Assembly: GCA_937927265.1 (NCBI GenBank)
Contig: CALBCO010000268.1
Location: forward strand, 1 to 7,659
Length of the DNA stretch: 7,659 nucleotides
From: an uncultured Verrucomicrobiae bacterium
Lineage (GTDB): Bacteria > Verrucomicrobiota > Verrucomicrobiia > Palsa-1439
Reading direction: 5' to 3'
Below, in pieces: positions 7,243 through 7,659 of the stretch. How positions within the stretch are numbered: the first letter of the stretch is position 1; every line of letters starts with the position of its first letter. The notes beneath the pieces were generated by a model that saw nothing but the letters and a program-made list of their open reading frames with translations, was not told the DNA's origin and ran no database searches. The translations under genes were made by a program, and so were the position numbers.

Positions 7243-7268
7243 GAACAGCCCGGCGGTCTGTCCCTACC
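7243..7268 (-). repeat. REP-like palindrome, copy 1
   Basis: Read on the minus strand: GGTAG, then stem arm GGACAG, loop ACCGCCGGG, and arm CTGTTC. The second stem pair is a G-T wobble in place of the G-C in copy 3. The 24 bases 7245-7268 are identical to 7338-7361. Confidence 0.75.
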
Positions 7269-7287
7269 AGCGATTGGTCGGGCCGTT

Positions 7288-7313
7288 GGTAGGGCGCGAC
7301 CGCCGGGCGCGCC
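7288..7313 (+). repeat. REP-like palindrome, copy 2 (variant stem)
   Basis: Read on the plus strand: GGTAG, then stem arm GGCGCG, loop ACCGCCGGG, and arm CGCGCC. The leader and loop match copies 1 and 3. The stem differs at three positions, each compensated on the other arm, so all six pairs are kept. Confidence 0.75.
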
Positions 7314-7335
7314 GAGGCGTTTGCCCCTTGCCGGC

Positions 7336-7361
7336 GGACAGCCCGGCGGTCTGTCCCTACC
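7336..7361 (-). repeat. REP-like palindrome, copy 3, overlapping the transposase stop codon
   Basis: Read on the minus strand: GGTAG, then stem arm GGACAG, loop ACCGCCGGG, and arm CTGTCC, with six perfect pairs. The TAG inside GTAG (7357-7359) is the stop codon of the minus-strand transposase gene. Confidence 0.8.
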
Positions 7362-7659
7362 GGTCTGGGAACCACACATACCGCCAATCCTCCGCCGCGC
7401 TCACCAAACCGGCGCGAACCGGGTTGTGCAAAATGTACTCGGTCTTGTCCCGCAAACTCTCCTCGCGCCGCAACCGATGCTCGAAGAAATCCCGTTGCCA
7501 CGCGATGCCGAGTTGCTTGGCCGTCCATTCTTTCCATTGGGCGACAATTGCCATCATGGGTTTGCTTCCAACGGGAAACGAAAGGAGGGCGTGCGCGTGA
7601 TCGGGCATCAGCAAAAACACGTGCGCATACCAGACGCGTTTCTCGTTGCGGAAGGCGAC
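7357..7659 (-). CDS. REP-associated tyrosine transposase (RAYT, Y1_Tnp/IS200-like family), partial
   Basis: The C-terminal 100 residues of a single-strand HUH transposase; the N-terminus lies beyond the right edge. The visible fragment begins VAFRNEKRVWYAHVF and carries LLMPDHAHALLSF, whose HAH (fragment residues 21-23) is the metal-binding HUH pair. It then has WQRDFFEHRLR and EYILHNPVRAGLV, where Y75 is the likely catalytic tyrosine. The ending AEDWRYVWFPDR is typical of RAYT proteins. In that family the enzyme binds and cleaves repetitive extragenic palindromes that carry a GTAG leader, and such palindromes sit beside this gene. A GTG at 7618-7620 could be mistaken for a start, but the reading frame stays open to the window edge and the upstream residues fit the family, so I treat it as internal. 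The gene is convergent with the efflux-cytochrome operon and probably unrelated to it in function. Confidence 0.88.
   Translation of the reverse strand, partial: VAFRNEKRVWYAHVFLLMPDHAHALLSFPVGSKPMMAIVAQWKEWTAKQLGIAWQRDFFEHRLRREESLRDKTEYILHNPVRAGLVSAAEDWRYVWFPDR

Larger units (their letters stand above)
7218..7362. repeat. Intergenic cluster of three REP-like palindromes between convergent genes
   Basis: The space between the cytochrome stop and the transposase stop holds three related palindromes in orientations minus, plus, minus, and no gene I can support. Neighbouring copies are inverted, so they can also pair with each other: 7248-7258 with 7298-7308, and 7262-7268 with 7288-7294, around a 19-base loop. 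Such a long imperfect hairpin after the operon could stabilise the mRNA 3' end or help stop transcription from either side. There is no T-run as in a standard intrinsic terminator, so termination is only a possibility. Confidence 0.7.

Noticed and set aside
7248..7308. Standard intrinsic terminator after the operon
   Set aside because: The inverted copies can form a large hairpin, but no T-run follows on either strand, so I list it only as a possible mRNA-end structure.
7243..7361. CRISPR array
   Set aside because: Only three repeats in alternating orientation, each a palindrome with a GTAG leader, no regular spacers and no cas genes; they fit REP elements.
7184..7600. Plus-strand frame of 138 codons over the right end
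   Set aside because: It overlaps the cytochrome end, the repeats and the antisense of the transposase, and shows no recognisable motif.
7219..7659. Plus-strand open frame beginning ATG at 7219, ten bases after CAGGAGGG, open to the window edge
   Set aside because: It runs across the palindromes and then antisense to the RAYT gene, the composition is Pro/Arg-rich without a family, and the purine run is explained by the Gly-Gly codons of the cytochrome tail. It would deserve a look only if transcription is seen there.

Overview
The window is GC-rich (above 60% by eye) and densely coded. It reads as a stretch of a Gram-negative (diderm) bacterial chromosome, because it encodes a three-part pump that spans an outer membrane (TolC-like channel, periplasmic adaptor, RND permease) and a secreted multiheme c-type cytochrome. 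Heavy use of GCG, GTG and TTG codons and the style of the palindromic repeats at the right end would fit a verrucomicrobial or similar lineage. That is only an impression; no rRNA or marker gene is present to settle it.

Layout. Bases 2-7217 hold one tight plus-strand operon of five genes. In order they are the 3' end of a TolC-family outer-membrane channel (2-148), a small three-helix DUF4405-type membrane protein with four histidines around one helix (145-582), a membrane-anchored RND periplasmic adaptor (575-1678), an RND permease of about 1031 residues (1675-4770), and an 816-residue octaheme c-type cytochrome with a C-terminal five-helix membrane domain (4767-7217). Every junction overlaps by 4 or 8 bases (ATGA three times, ATGAATAA once), so the products are probably made by coupled translation. 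The operon promoter lies upstream of the window.

The right end (7218-7659) is different. A 138-base gap between convergent genes carries three palindromic repeats, each a GTAG tetranucleotide followed by a 6-bp stem with the same 9-base loop. They are arranged minus, plus, minus. The middle copy has a different stem sequence that still pairs. The repeats lie against the 3' end of a minus-strand Y1/HUH transposase gene of the REP-associated (RAYT) type, which runs off the right edge. The GTAG of the last repeat supplies the transposase stop codon.

How the genes may work together. The TolC/adaptor/RND part is a standard proton-driven exporter of unknown substrate. The unusual point is that two predicted redox-type membrane proteins, the His-rich DUF4405 protein and the octaheme cytochrome, are translationally tied to it. 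My inference is that electrons are passed between the quinone pool and the periplasm at the pump, so that a substrate such as a metal or metalloid ion or a redox-active small molecule is reduced or oxidised around its export. The sequence supports the gene linkage and the domain content, but not the substrate or the direction of electron flow.
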